Source: Oscheius onirici
Taxonomy: Eukaryota; Nematoda; Chromadorea; Rhabditida; Rhabditidae
DNA: 64,000 nucleotides
Reading direction: 5' to 3'
NCBI GenBank assembly: GCA_932521025.1
Contig: OW051468.1
Span: 7,502,064 to 7,566,063, forward strand
The translations under genes and the position numbers were made by a program. A model generated the notes under the pieces. That model made no database searches, was not told the DNA's origin, and worked only from the letters and a program-made list of their open reading frames with translations. How positions within the stretch are numbered: position 1 is the stretch's first letter; each line of letters begins with the position of its first letter. Of the stretch, positions 43,444 to 54,180 are shown piece after piece.

Positions 43444-45143
43444 ATGGCCAAGGAGCTGATAACTCGAGCTTTTCCATTGGTTCGACGACGCTTCATGGAC
43501 ATCTCGGCCCAGAATTTTCCCCAAGAAATGGCCGAACACGAACTGGTTGTCTATAGAGCCAAAATGGTCTTTGATAACACTGTCATCGGCGGCAAAAACA
43601 GCCGTTCCAAGCTCTCCATGGCTGCTTTCGAAACCCTTCGTCCCAAATCAGACTCTGATGTCAAAAACGTAGTCGCGCAGGCAGCTGTGACGCTCGAAAT
43701 GATTCAAGCCTTCTATCTGATTGCCGACGACATTATGGATCAATCAGAAAAGAGACGAGGAAAATCAACCTGGTTCAAGACGGTTTGTTCATTTTTATAG
43801 CCCTTTTAATGAAAAAAACCAGCCAGGCGTCGGCTACAGTGCTATCAACGACGCCTTTCTGTTGGACGTCGGTGCTGTGGAGATTCTTCGACAGCTGTAT
43901 CCTGCCCATCCGCAGCTTCATCGAATTCTTGATGCTTATCATCGCTCAAAAAAAACGACCGTCATTGGTCAGCTCCTCGACACTTCTACGGCAGGACAGA
44001 TAAAGTCGTTCACATGGGACAGGTAAACAATTTTTCTTGGTTATTCTTCTCTTAGCCTGCTTGAAGATTCATCTGCGAATAACTTTTTTAAAGCGTTCTT
44101 GTTAGGCGAACAAGAAAGTGAACATGTTCGGCTTTCGAGGCTCGAACAGAGTTCAAAAGAACACAAACATTTACTTCACAGCTAACGGCAGTAGAAATTG
44201 CCTTTTTGAATCAATAGGCTTTTTCCCAGCTTGTTTTTTGATGGAAATAATCATCAACCGTCTGGTTCTTACTAAAAAAAGGTATTTTGAAAGAATTTGG
44301 TGAAATGTTCGAGCTGTGTTCGTAACGAACATTGCTGAGGTAGAACATTTCCGAGTAGACTAAAGAGGTCCCTGTTCGGTTCGCCCCAGGTATATATGCG
44401 ACTTCGCTGCGTGTTTGCCCAACCCTGATCCGAAATCATTATCTGCCCGAACTAAACTGAATGTAAAGAAAGCTTGAAACTTTTGGCAGCACTACTCTCT
44501 TTGGCATATTTACCTTAAGTCTGTTTCAGATACGAGCAGCTCGTTCAGCACAAGACGTCACACTATACATTTTTCCATCCTTTAGAACAAGCACTCTTGG
44601 TAAGACTTCTTTTTGCAATCAAAATAGCCTCATTTTCAGATTTCCGACATCTTGAAAGGCCACGAAGAAGTGCGGAAGATTGCCTACAAAATTGGTTTTC
44701 TGTTCCAAGCACAAGACGACGTTCTCGACGTCTACGGAGACCCCGAGATTACTGGAAAAGTTGGAACTGATCTACAGGACGCCAAATGCACTTTTCTCAC
44801 GACCAGGGCGGTCATGAAACTGAGCAGCCAACGACTACCAGCTCTCGCCGATTTTGAGGTTTTTTGGCTATCAAAACTGAGAAAACTAGTTTTAGGCTCA
44901 CTTCGGAAAGCCAGAACGGAGCAGTCTGACTGTCATTCGACAAATTATGGACGATTTACGCATAAAAGACGAATTCGTTCAATTACAAAATGCAATGGCT
45001 AAAAAGGTTGTTCTTTCCTTCAAACTTACTGATTTCCTTTACAGATCATTGACGAAGATTTGCAAAAGCTGCCATCAGAGCTGGAGCAGCTGTCACCAGT
45101 TCTAGAAAATTTAGTGGTGCGACTGCTGAACCGCACCAAGTAA
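43444..45143 (+). CDS. FDPS: Farnesyl diphosphate synthase
   Basis: Six exons (43444-43782, 43823-44022, 44530-44599, 44640-44858, 44896-45006, 45045-45143) give 345 aa, near the usual size. Both aspartate-rich metal-binding motifs are present: DDIMD in FYLIADDIMDQSEKRRG and DDVLD in FLFQAQDDVLDVYGD. KVGTDLQDAKC is also conserved. The enzyme condenses isopentenyl diphosphate with allylic diphosphates to make farnesyl diphosphate for prenylation, dolichol and ubiquinone. The usual GGKLNRG motif reads GGKNSRSK here, a notable change near the substrate site. The ATG follows TTCAG and the gene lies 149 nt behind WAVE, suggesting an operon. A fragment of its last exon is found at 50957-51050. Confidence 0.9.
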
Positions 45144-45183
45144 CAGAACTGCCCCGCTTTTTACTTATTTTGTCACGTTTTAC

Positions 45184-45189
45184 AATAAA
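45184..45189 (+). terminator. Polyadenylation signal for FDPS
   Basis: AATAAA about 40 nt after the FDPS stop codon. Confidence 0.6.
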
Positions 45190-46254
45190 TGTGTCAATCT
45201 CCGACAAGAACGTCTTTTCTATCAATGAAATATCGTAATGACCAGAAGAGTCTTGAACAAGCTCACATAAGAAGATGCTAGATATGAATGAACAGAAAGG
45301 AAACAAAGGTTTCTACGAGTACGACGGATTCATTCTCTTTGCCGATTGAATGAATCGCCACTGCCCGCTAGAGCGGTTTTAATTTTGGTATTTCCGTGCC
45401 CCTGCACTTGGCTAAACGGCGCCTTTTCTAATGCACAGCTCGCGGACAGTCTCCGTCTCCCTGACTCTGTCTCTCTCTGTCTCGTTGTCTCGTCTACCCA
45501 CCTCTCTGATGAAGGTAAAACTGTGCTATTCGATCACGAAATGTGACTACAGGTAAAATTTCCAACAGAAACAACTTTTTTGAAAATCCCACTATTTTTT
45601 TTTTTTTTGATAATTCCGCTTTTTGTCGAAATCCCACTATACTGGAAGAGAGCCAAATTCAGACCGATTGGGTGAACGGGATTTGAGATATCACGATTTT
45701 CAGATTTTAGCGCCTAATTATAAGACAACGGGAAACCAAACCACCATCTATTAAAAGTTTGCAATAAGTGAAGCGATGATTTAGGTTCAGGAGCGGGATT
45801 TATAAAAGCCTAGACATTCCTGAACGTTTTCTGAAAAAGTTTATAAACTCCCAAACAGTATAAAAGTTTAGAAACTCTTATTTAAAAAGTGGAAGAGCCT
45901 AAATTGGCCCCACAGACTTTTCGTATTTCTACAGATTATCTCTAGAGCAGATTTCCTGGTTGAAGGAGTAAGGAGCATTTCGAAAGCTGTCTTGGGTGAG
46001 AGCTTCTGTGTGAAACCTGACAAGAGTCATCTCGAAATGAATCTTAACAAACATGGACAGCAGGTATTCTGCGGAAAGACAAGATTCCTTATGAATCCAA
46101 AGTGGACTACCGCTTTCTCCAACTGGAATCGGACAGAGTAAATTACGTTATGCATCTGTAGCGATCAGTTACTACAGTTCCTTGGGAACATCTTGAACTA
46201 CCTGAGCTTTGACTCTGGGCAGTTTTTTTGTATACAATTTTTTTCTTTTTCTTC
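45190..46254. other. Gene-free stretch after FDPS
   Basis: I see no coding exon. A T-rich run near 45590-45610 and low-complexity CTGTCTCTCT near 45465 are present. Confidence 0.4.
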
Positions 46255-46615
46255 CAGGGCTAAAGATTCTTTGTCTTCTCTGTCCGTTGTCATCTGTTTT
46301 TCCTACTCTGCCGTTTACAATGTCCCTATCGTCATATCTCAATTTCTTCTGTCCTGCTTTCCTATTTTTCCCTCCTGTCGCGCTTTCCCGTATTTCTAAT
46401 TGTAAGATTCTCTACTGTCTTGAAACTATCGCCAGTCAAAAATAATCAAAGTCCGCGCACTTGCTAATTGACTTGTCCGAACCTGCAACTACTAACTCCT
46501 CCCCCTCCCCCCATTAATTGTGCGTGCAAAGCTCCCCCTCTTTATCCTCAATTAGAGCTTCAGACACAGACAGACAGACATGCACGCAGAGACTTCAGAG
46601 CAATTTAAAATGGAC
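46255..46615 (+). repeat. Repeat cassette, copy 1 (upstream of F-box-like gene)
   Basis: Begins CCAGGGCTAAAGATTCTTTG and ends in an AGAGACTT...GAGCAATTTAAA block just before and over the ATG at 46610. Copies lie at about 48590-48965 and 48985-49240. Shared landmarks in order: CTATCGCCAGTCAAAA-like, GCACTTGC, AATTGTGCG, CTCAATTAGAGCTTC, a CAGACA run, then AGAGACTT. Confidence 0.65.
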
Positions 46616-47782
46616 CAGCCGTCTACGACGGCTGTCGCCGCCTTGGCACGTACGTCGCTCAGAAGTACGAAGTAATTTCTATCTAAATTCCCATCCAAAT
46701 TGGCTAATCTTTTGACAAAAACTTCAAATTCTCTCCCTCTTCCGGAGCCAGTAGATTTTCACGAACTGTGGGATAAAGACATGATAGCCATTTTCTCCAA
46801 GGTATGTAGTCGATGTTTTTGGTTACTGAGAATATCTTCAGATGCTTCCCAAGACCTTTGTTAGGTCTATGAGGCTTAACAGAGCCGTCAACAACATTCT
46901 GAGCAAAAACTTGACAAAGTTTAACATATATTTTCGGCTAACAACATTAGTATGCTATGAAGATAGCACAGTGAGTTCTGAATTTGTTTCAAGGTTTTTA
47001 CGCCATGTATTTTAGAAAGCTAGTTTTGAACTGGAACGGCCACAAGATTTTCGAACCAAGGGTTGTAAGAGTATAGATATTGAAGACCTTGCTTCGATTT
47101 TGCCGTTTTCGTTTCATCATATAGACGCGTTCTGGGGCAGAAGGGGGTTTTTCCCCTATCTACCACATCAGATGAAATGGCCGTCCAGAAAACGGCCGAT
47201 ACTGCATTCTTGTCTCACAGATGGAAGTTAGGTTCCGAGTTTCAGTTTTTTCATACTGTCGAAGATTGGAACGCGGTCACAGTGCTGGTAAATAATTTTT
47301 TTTTATAAAAGACGTTATAAATTCTTTTTAGAAGATTGAATGCATCATTGTTACTGAATTCTCTGAAGATCCTGAAGCTCTAGAGAAGATGTTATGCTCT
47401 TTTGAACATATTTATCTACGTACATTGAGCACTCAATCACTACCAGCATTGGCACAAGTGGTCGAGGTAATTCACAGAAGGTCGGTCAGTTCATTTTTCT
47501 TTTTAGAAATGGCACTCCGGAGACTGGCTCTACAAAACAACCGTATTCTTTGAACAGATCAACACAGAACTGACCGACTTGAGGAGAATAGTAGTCGGTC
47601 AGAATACTTTCTACTATTTTTCTTCAAAAACAAAAACAACGATTCTCGTTCCCAACCCCGACAATGTATTTCTTTTGGCCGTTGCCAGAAAAGAAACCGA
47701 AATATACTGTTCTTTGTTTCTTATCCCAAACATACGCACGCTGAATGATCTGATCAATGTTCCCGAGCCGATATTTTTCTGA
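46610..47782 (+). CDS. Unidentified protein, F-box-like N-terminus
   Basis: Exons join in phase as MDQPSTTAVAALA, then PVDFHELWDKDMIAIFSK, MLPKTFVRSMRLNRAVNNIL, KASFELERPQDFRTKGC ... AFWGRRG, WKLGSEFQFFHTVEDWN, KIECIIVTEFSEDPEALEKM, and a last exon ending LINVPEPIFF. The HELW...IFSKMLPKTFVRSMRLNRAVN stretch has the spacing and hydrophobic pattern of an F-box, and the rest resembles the divergent C-termini of nematode F-box families, but I cannot name a family. The boundary before PVDFHELW (CCGGAG acceptor) and the intron after FWGRRG are my best guesses. Its ATG lies in a repeat cassette, so the true 5' end may differ. Confidence 0.5.
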
Positions 47783-48351
47783 ATGGCAATAGATTTTTCT
47801 GGTTACAATGGAGATCCTGATTCACCTCTTGACCCCAGAGCCTTCCGAGACCTTCTACATGCTTACCACCTCAATTGGACATTAGGACATCCCCTTTGAA
47901 ACTAAATTTATGAACCATGGCTACTTATACAAATTGATACTTCTTGTTATATTTTAACACCTCACTCAGCTTCGCCGCCTGTCGACCATTTTCTCCCTTT
48001 TTAGAAAATAAAATATACTACGTTGCGTTTTGTAAGAGTCTGAAAAGTATTCTGAACTACTGCTGTTGAGTCGTCGGAGACTCTTCTTTGGGGTAGACTC
48101 GGGCCAGAATCTTCGGTCACGTGGTGCCATGGCATAGGCGATCCTGGCGTAGGCGATCCTGTTGAGTAGAATGTCGCCAGAAGAGTCGGCTATCGAGCCA
48201 GAAATTCTGCTGCTGTTGCTGCGTACGGCTATCCAGTCGTTGGCCCTAGAGACGAGACTTCGCAGATCGGACGTCACTCTGCTCGTCGTGACTGATGTCG
48301 TAATCTCTCATTGTAAGAACTGAACAAAAATACTTTTTAGTACTCTATCTA
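47783..48351. other. Gene-free stretch before the mariner element
   Basis: A minus-strand open stretch of about 100 codons (47966-48277) rich in Arg and Ser has no recognisable domain or convincing start context. I do not call it a gene. Confidence 0.4.
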
Positions 48352-48494
48352 CAGGGTGCGGCAGAATTATGGGCGCACCTAAAAACGTAACTTGGCAAAA
48401 AGTCATTTTAAGAAACAAGTTGTGCTACGCCCCTCCGGGGCTCAGTGCCTTAGTTTTGTCCTTTTCAAAACAGATAGCATTTAACAGTCTATCC

Positions 48495-48580
48495 CTCAGT
48501 TCCTCTGTCCCTCTGTATCTTTGTCCCTCTGTCCCTCTATCCCTCTGTCCCTCTGTCCCACTGTCCCTCTGTTTCTAGTT
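48495..48580. repeat. CCTCTGTC low-complexity array
   Basis: About ten imperfect copies of CCTCTGTC, inside the mariner-type element. Confidence 0.8.
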
Positions 48581-48589
48581 TCTCGACAC

Positions 48590-48965
48590 TTTCTCTCTGT
48601 CCACTCTTGCATTCTGCAATGTGCTCTGCCCTTCCCGGTTTTCTCGTATCCCTGTCCGTGCGCCTGTTCTCCCCTATCCCTGTTCTCTTGTTCACCCCGT
48701 TGGAGCTAAAGTTAGTAGTAGAAACCCCCTTGAGCGCTTTCCCGTATTCCTAACCCGCACTTGATTCTCTACTGTCTGGAAACTATCCCCAGTCAAAAAG
48801 TCCACTTGCACTTGCAAATTGACTTGTGTAAACTCGTTACACTAACTCCTTTCCCCTTAATTGTGCGCACAAATTGCTCCATTTTGATTGCCAATTAAAG
48901 CTTCCGACAGACAGACAGACAGACAGACACACACACACAGAGACCTGGGAGCATTTTAAAATAGA
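48590..48965 (+). repeat. Repeat cassette, copy 2
   Basis: Inside the mariner-type element. It matches copy 1 in AACTATCCCCAGTCAAAAAG, GCACTTGCAAATTGACTTG, AATTGTGCG and AATTAAAGCTTC. A CAGACA/CACA microsatellite follows at 48906-48941, then AGAGACCTGGGAGCATTTTA. Confidence 0.65.
48906..48941. repeat. CAGA/CA microsatellite
   Basis: (CAGA)n followed by (CA)n within cassette copy 2. The corresponding tract in copy 1 is shorter. Confidence 0.85.
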
Positions 48966-48984
48966 CAAGGATGGCACCGCCCTT

Positions 48985-49240
48985 CCAGGGCTAAGGAATC
49001 TCTTTCTTCTCCTGTCACTTATTTCTCGGACCCTCAGTTCCCTTCTCCCCTTGTCACTCTGTTCCAGTCACCCTTTACCCCTCCAAAGAAGCTATCAAAG
49101 TCGCTAGAACACTTCGCGCACTTGCTTTTCCTGTCGCGACTTGTTAAAAACTAAGTTGCGCACAAAGCTCCTCTCCTTACCCTCAATAAAAGCTTCAGAC
49201 ACATACACAGAGACTTGGGAGCAATTTAAAGTGGACCTGT
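48985..49240 (+). repeat. Repeat cassette, copy 3
   Basis: Begins CCAGGGCTAAGGAATCTCTT and ends AGAGACTTGGGAGCAATTTA. It is closely parallel to copy 1 but shorter, and sits inside the mariner-type element directly after copy 2. Confidence 0.65.
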
Positions 49241-49417
49241 CGCCTTTATAGTCTATTCAAGAAAAGAGAACATTTTGTGAATCAAAGTTGATTTTTTCAG
49301 CTGAGTAGCAACGTTTTTATGCTGTTCAATTTTTTTCTTGAACGGATTACTTTCAATACTCCAGTAACTGACGTTTCTCGCATGAACCACAGCGATACGA
49401 TAAACACGATTACGTCG

Positions 49418-49500
49418 ATCCCTTCTGATCCCTTCCCCAGTCAATCAATCCCCTCTGATCCTTTCCCCAGTCAACCGATCCCTTCTGATCCTTTCCCCAA
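49418..49500. repeat. About 30-bp tandem repeat, three units
   Basis: Units of the form ATCCCTTCTGATCC-TTTCCCC-AGTCA-. One reading frame gives SDPFPSQ-IP repeats, but nothing around it looks like a gene. Confidence 0.75.
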
Positions 49501-49675
49501 GACGGCGACTCTTAACAATACACCAAAATTTGAGGTCCCGGACAAACAAACAAACAAACACAAAGAGTCCACCACAGACACCATTGCGCTTTAGTAGTAG
49601 AGAGATTAGAAGAACAATGAAATTCGTAAATACTTTTATTTAGTCAATAACAAACTAGTGTAATTCTTTAGGTTT

Positions 49676-49990
49676 AAAAAAAAAGTCCTTCTTTAGCAGC
49701 GACACAGAGCTTGAGTCTCTTCTTGAATGCGGCGCAGGATTCCCGGAGGTAGTTGTCATCAAGTTCTTCCCATGCCTTCTTCAAAGCCTTCTTAAGTGAA
49801 TCCAAAATTTTTGTGGGGGACAGAGCATGCCTTCTTCTCCAATACAGACCATACGGAAAAGTCCAGAGGATTCAAATCGGGCGGGTTTGGAGGCCATTGT
49901 TTGGAGACCCGCAGTACGCAATGAAGTCTTTTTTCAACGTTCATTTAACGCGGCACCAGTCCTGTGTCACTTCGAGGCCCCAAATTCAGG
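49676..49990 (-). pseudogene. Mariner-like transposase, C-terminal relic
   Basis: On minus, WPPNPPDLNPLDFSVWSVLE carries the PDLNPLD motif (third catalytic acid region) of mariner/Tc1 transposases. After a frameshift, LDSLKKALKKAWEELDDN and CAAFKKRLKLCVAAKEG follow, like the usual C-terminus. The N-terminal DNA-binding half and the other catalytic residues are absent. Confidence 0.8.
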
Positions 49991-50180
49991 ACACAAACAA
50001 GTTTATGAGTGAATCATGGTAAAACAAATAAAAATAAACAAGTATACGTCTAAATACTGCGCCCATAATTCTGCCGCACCCTGTAACAGAATTATGGACA
50101 CCAGCTGCCTTCGGCAGCTTTCGATGCCATAAAAGTGAAAAATGACGTAATTTCATGATATTGGGATGTCGATTATCTCA

Positions 50181-50243
50181 GATCGACAGGATGTGTGCTC
50201 AGAGGCGTCTGGTGTGAAACAGAAAACATACATCCTGTCGATC
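50181..50243. repeat. Perfect 14-bp inverted repeat
   Basis: GATCGACAGGATGT (50181-50194) and ACATCCTGTCGATC (50230-50243) with a 35-nt loop. No gene is nearby; function unknown. Confidence 0.6.
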
Positions 50244-50956
50244 CAGGACAGAGGAAAACAGTTCCTGACCATTCGTGTAAGGGAAAGAAGAAAAGACACC
50301 AGAGAGAATCGGAGCCAGTATAAGAGTTTATTCCTGACCATGTATGATCTTCTTCTAACGTTCTCCTTCTTCACAAATTAAAGGAAGGTACAAAATACCT
50401 GACAAGACAAACGAATTCAGTTTTGACATGTTCTACAAGATTGTAGAGCTCATTAAGACCTTTCGAATGCGTTTCGAAAATTTGGAATTGGTTCAGAAAT
50501 GGCCGAAATACGAAGGGTCGAAGTTGGTCCAAAAACGGAGGTCAAACAATTATTTTGGCGTAAACGCTGTAACTTTTTGGAAATGCAACCTAGGTAGCTG
50601 ATTTTCTGGCAGAAGATAGCCCAAAAGACAAGGAACAAGCTCCAACAAGCCGATTCTCAATGCGCTCCAAGAATCAATATCAGACAAGAACTTGTGTTCA
50701 AAGTCTACGACAGTCCTGATCCATACATCCATCACCTCCATACAACCAGTTGAATCTCTTTGAAGGCTCTTCACACAACAGTCCACAGCAACCAGATCAG
50801 AGTTGTCTCAATCAAGGCCAAGTTGTAAGAGGCCCGCTTCCTCGAAAATCTCAGTCCTATTTCGAAGCGATGGAATCCAAATGAGGGATCGCGGAGCAGA
50901 AGGTCGACAATCTACTGGTTGCTTTTCGCTTTAAATTTACTCATTCCCCCCTTCAG

Positions 50957-51050
50957 ATAATTGACGAGGATTCGCAAAACCTACCGTCAGAACTGGATCC
51001 GCTGTCACCAGTCCTCGAAAATTTAGTGGTGCAATCGCTGAATCGTACCA
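50957..51050 (+). pseudogene. Fragment of the farnesyl diphosphate synthase last exon
   Basis: IIDEDSQNLPSELDPLSPVL and ENLVVQSLNRTK parallel the end of FDPS (IIDEDLQKLPSELEQLSPVL, ENLVVRLLNRTK). The pyrimidine-rich intron end with CAG is also preserved just before it, so it is a piece of duplicated genomic DNA. The stop codon is lost (TAA replaced by TGG). The rest of the gene is missing. Confidence 0.85.
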
Positions 51051-51249
51051 AATGGCACCTTTTATTTTTTATGTTTTACGACAAATATTCCACTTTAACC
51101 ATCACCGAAATTTATTGACCACGAACCTTGTATAAAAATCTTCACAAAAAGGTACCCCATAGACGAGCGACAGAAGTTTTTTAAATCAAAGAAAGCACGA
51201 TAAATAAGTATAAAGAATTTGAATACAACTGGTCTAAAATGTGATGTTA

Positions 51250-53103
51250 CTAGTAAAATTTGGCCTTGTCCTGCTTGGTTCTGAGGAAGATGGCTCCGAC
51301 GATGACTATCGCTTGGAAGGCAACAAGTGTGATGAGCAGCGATGAAGAGACGCAGCTCACTTCGGGACAGTTGCCTCCGCCGCCCTAAAAAACGAGAATG
51401 ATTTGGCAAATTCAGCAACATGTTGTTTTTGAACGTTTGAGGCAGCAAAGTGGGAAAAAGTAATAAACAAAGCAAGCTATTCAGGAAGCTCTCACCTGAT
51501 GTTGACTAGCGCGAACAGTCCGAACTTCGGTCAGTAAACTGTCGACCTTCTGATGCATGCTGCTATCTATGGCAACTCCACCGCCGCCTTGTTGAGGAGC
51601 TCCCTAAATTAGCCATACTATAATAAAAGTTTTTAAAGCTGACCTGTCCCCATTTCTGATCGAGATTATAGGTCTTTGTGAATATTTCATTGACGTACCT
51701 AAAGCTCTATTTAAAGAAGAAAACAGACTTCTCTTACTGTTTCATGTCACGAAGTGAAGTGCTGAGGTCTCGAAGCGATTGCAGAACTTCGTTCTTCTCG
51801 TGTTGAAGGAAAGCTCCGCCAGTTTGAGCAATCGGTGCCTGTTGTCCGGCAGGAACGGGGGCTGCTCCTCCGCTCAATTGCTGCTGCGAAATGGCTTGAA
51901 GACGCTGTTCCATGTTTTGTAGCACCTGAAAAGGGGCACAATTTGAATAGATAAACTATAACAAATTACCTGATGGATAGCGTTTTGACTCTCATAGATC
52001 AGACGAAGTTCTCTTGCCGTGGCGTCCTCGTAATACTTGTTCGGATCATCGAATTCGTCGTCCTCTTTGGCCTTGTCCGGATGAGCCTCCTTGAACTTTT
52101 GCCTCTCTTCCTCGTACTCTTTCATCTGTCGCTGGAACTCTTCGTCGTACTTTTGCTTCTCATTCTGCTGAAGTTGATCAGCAGCTTGCGGTTTCTGCTG
52201 CTCCGTGTGCAGCGTAGAAACGGAAAAGTCGAGGATATCGTGATCGTCGGCAAGACCTCCTGTAGCGGCAGAGACTCCAAAGTAGCCATTGCGAGGAAGG
52301 AAGATATTCTCAGCTCTAAAAGATGTTTTGTGGTGTAAGCTTGAAAAACATACCTCATGCAGAGCTCATAACGAGGAACTTGCTGCATTCCATCGTCAAT
52401 ATGAACAGTCAGAACATTCTTGAGATATTCTATTCTGAGGCGGACGGGATATGGTTTGTTGCGGAAATCACGCTGACAACCTGAATATAAGTTTTTAGTT
52501 CTCCTAGCGAGAAGAAGCTTACTGCTAAGAACTTGCTGCATTCCATCGGTGTGATGATCGTAGGAGCGGGTGCCGTCGTTAATCATAAGAGCCACAGCCG
52601 GATTGTTTTTCTGTCCGTCGTTGTCGAACGAGTCGAGGAAGAGTCCCATTCCGGTCCAGAAATCGTTGGCTCCGAAAACGGGACCGAGAGAGCCCATCTG
52701 AGATGTGTACCAGATTCCGAGACCGTCAGCTCCAATTCGGCCCTGTCCCGTAATCTTCAAACTGATGTCAATCTGAAAGAATGATCATAATGACAACGGA
52801 AACTCAACCGTACCTGGAAGTTTTCGCTTTCTGTAAGAGGACGTTTGTTCCAAGCAATACCCTTTCGGCTTCGCATAGAGGGAGCCAGTCGAAGTTGTTC
52901 TCCTGACGCCAGAGCATCTCCAGAGACCTGAGAAAGTCTTAGAGAAATTTGTTAGTTCCTACCAGCCAGAAAGGAATGGAGCCATCACGTTGAGCGAGAT
53001 TCGGAGAGCGGAAGGAGTGCTTGTATTCGAATTTCTTGAATACTGGATTGTTCTGACCTAATGCAGCTTCGAGAAAGAGTAGCAACAGAAGCGTTGTCCG
53101 CAT
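51250..53103 (-). CDS. LMAN1: LMAN1/ERGIC-53 L-type lectin cargo receptor
   Basis: A signal peptide (MRTTLLLLLFLEAALGQ) is followed by an L-type lectin domain: FEYKHSFRSPNLAQRDGSIP, WYTSQMGSLGPVFGANDFWT, GLFLDSFDNDGQKNNP, SCQRDFRNKPYPVRLRIEY and GYFGVSAATGGLADDHDIL, which includes the Ca/mannose-binding residues. A long Gln/Glu-rich coiled-coil stalk (to about 51740), one C-terminal membrane helix (SSLLITLVAFQAIVIVGAIF) and a short tail ending KAKFY follow. The tail fits the KxKxx COPI retrieval signal and ends in aromatics that serve ER exit; human ends KKFF. It cycles between ER and Golgi carrying glycoproteins. The ATG follows TTTCAGAA. Confidence 0.95.
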
Positions 53104-53259
53104 TTCTGAAATTTAGAGTAAACTGCGAAATGAGAAGAAAATGTGGTTGGCAAAGGAGAATAAAGCGGAAACTATAGTGGCTCTGTATCGGTTTAAAACT
53201 GTTCGAATTAAAAGCTGTACTTTTTTGCCAATAAACAGTGCCTCAAAAATAGGATACTA

Positions 53260-54180
53260 TCGAGTGGGTTGCCGTCTGGAATACACTGTTGCGAAATGGA
53301 GCGGATCCAATTTACGTCGAAATGCTGAAGAAGATCTGCACCGGGAAGAGATACACCCTCCGAGTACTAGAAAACCTTGTGGATGTCAGTATAGAACGCG
53401 CAATCCGTCAAGGTTGTGTCCCATTCTATTCAAAGCGGTTCTGGAGGACATCTTCCGACAGCTGGATTGGATAGGCATACAGACTAACGGACGCAAGCTC
53501 ATACATTTACGTTATGCTGACGATTTAGTTTTGGTTGACAGAAGTTTGAGGTCGGTTCAGCGAATGGTCACGAAACCAGAAGAAGCTAGCCGAAGAATAG
53601 GACTCGAGATCAATCGCCTGAAAACAGTGACCATGATGAATGCCTACGAGGGGAACCTTCTGCTCAATGGAATTGCGATTGAATTCGTGAGTCACTTTGT
53701 CTACCTGATATGCTCAGTCACATTCACGGATCAAGTTCGAGAACTGTCACAACGGATTGGATCTGCTTGGGCAGCTTTCAACTAGCACAGACTTATTCTC
53801 ACAAAGCGCAATGCCCCTACGACAATGAAAAGGAGAGTATTTTTCACTTGCATTCTGCCAAGTCTACTCTACGCCAGCGAGATCTAGAGTCTTTGAAAAG
53901 ATTCTCAGTGGAAGTTAGCTACAGTTCAGCAACGAATGAAAAGGGCTATGCTGCGGCTCAGTTTGGTGGACCGAAAACGAAATGAAGAAGTGAGGAGACG
54001 AACAAGCCTTCCTGATGATCTAGATATCTGGTGGAAAAGTAAGTTGAATTGGGCTCACACTTTGGCCAAGATGAATGACCAAAGATGGTCGAAGACAACC
54101 ACGGAGTGGATTCTATTGGATAGGAGAAGAGGACCCGGTAGGCCACCAGTACAATGGGAGAACTCTGTCTATTTTTATTG
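53260..54180 (+). mobile_element. Decayed LINE reverse transcriptase (second family)
   Basis: A frame-shifted RT relic: RNGADPIYVEMLKKICTG, then in another frame LCPILFKAVLEDIFRQLDWI, the catalytic LRYADDLVLVDRSL, and IGSAWAAFN. Further downstream LSLVDRKRNEEVRRRTSLPD, LNWAHTLAKMNDQRWSK and GPGRPPVQWEN match the C-terminal region of RTE-like elements. At least three frame breaks are present. The sequence is clearly different from the element at 25298-27541. Confidence 0.8.

Larger units (their letters stand above)
48352..50083. mobile_element. Mariner/Tc1-type element with captured repeat cassettes
   Basis: 1732 bp with perfect 25-bp inverted ends starting CAGGGTGCGGCAGAATTATG (48352-48376 and 50059-50083), and TA on both sides (48350-48351, 50084-50085). 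The right part holds the 3' end of a mariner-like transposase on minus. The left and middle parts hold two copies of the cassette found upstream of the F-box-like gene, plus microsatellites. It is non-autonomous as it stands. Confidence 0.85.

Noticed and set aside
47966..48277. Minus-strand open stretch of about 100 codons rich in Arg and Ser
   Set aside because: No domain, no good start or splice context, and composition fits chance in a repeat-rich interval.
49319..49594. Protein with SDPFPSQ repeats
   Set aside because: It arises from a 30-bp tandem repeat inside the mariner-type element, with no splice or start context.
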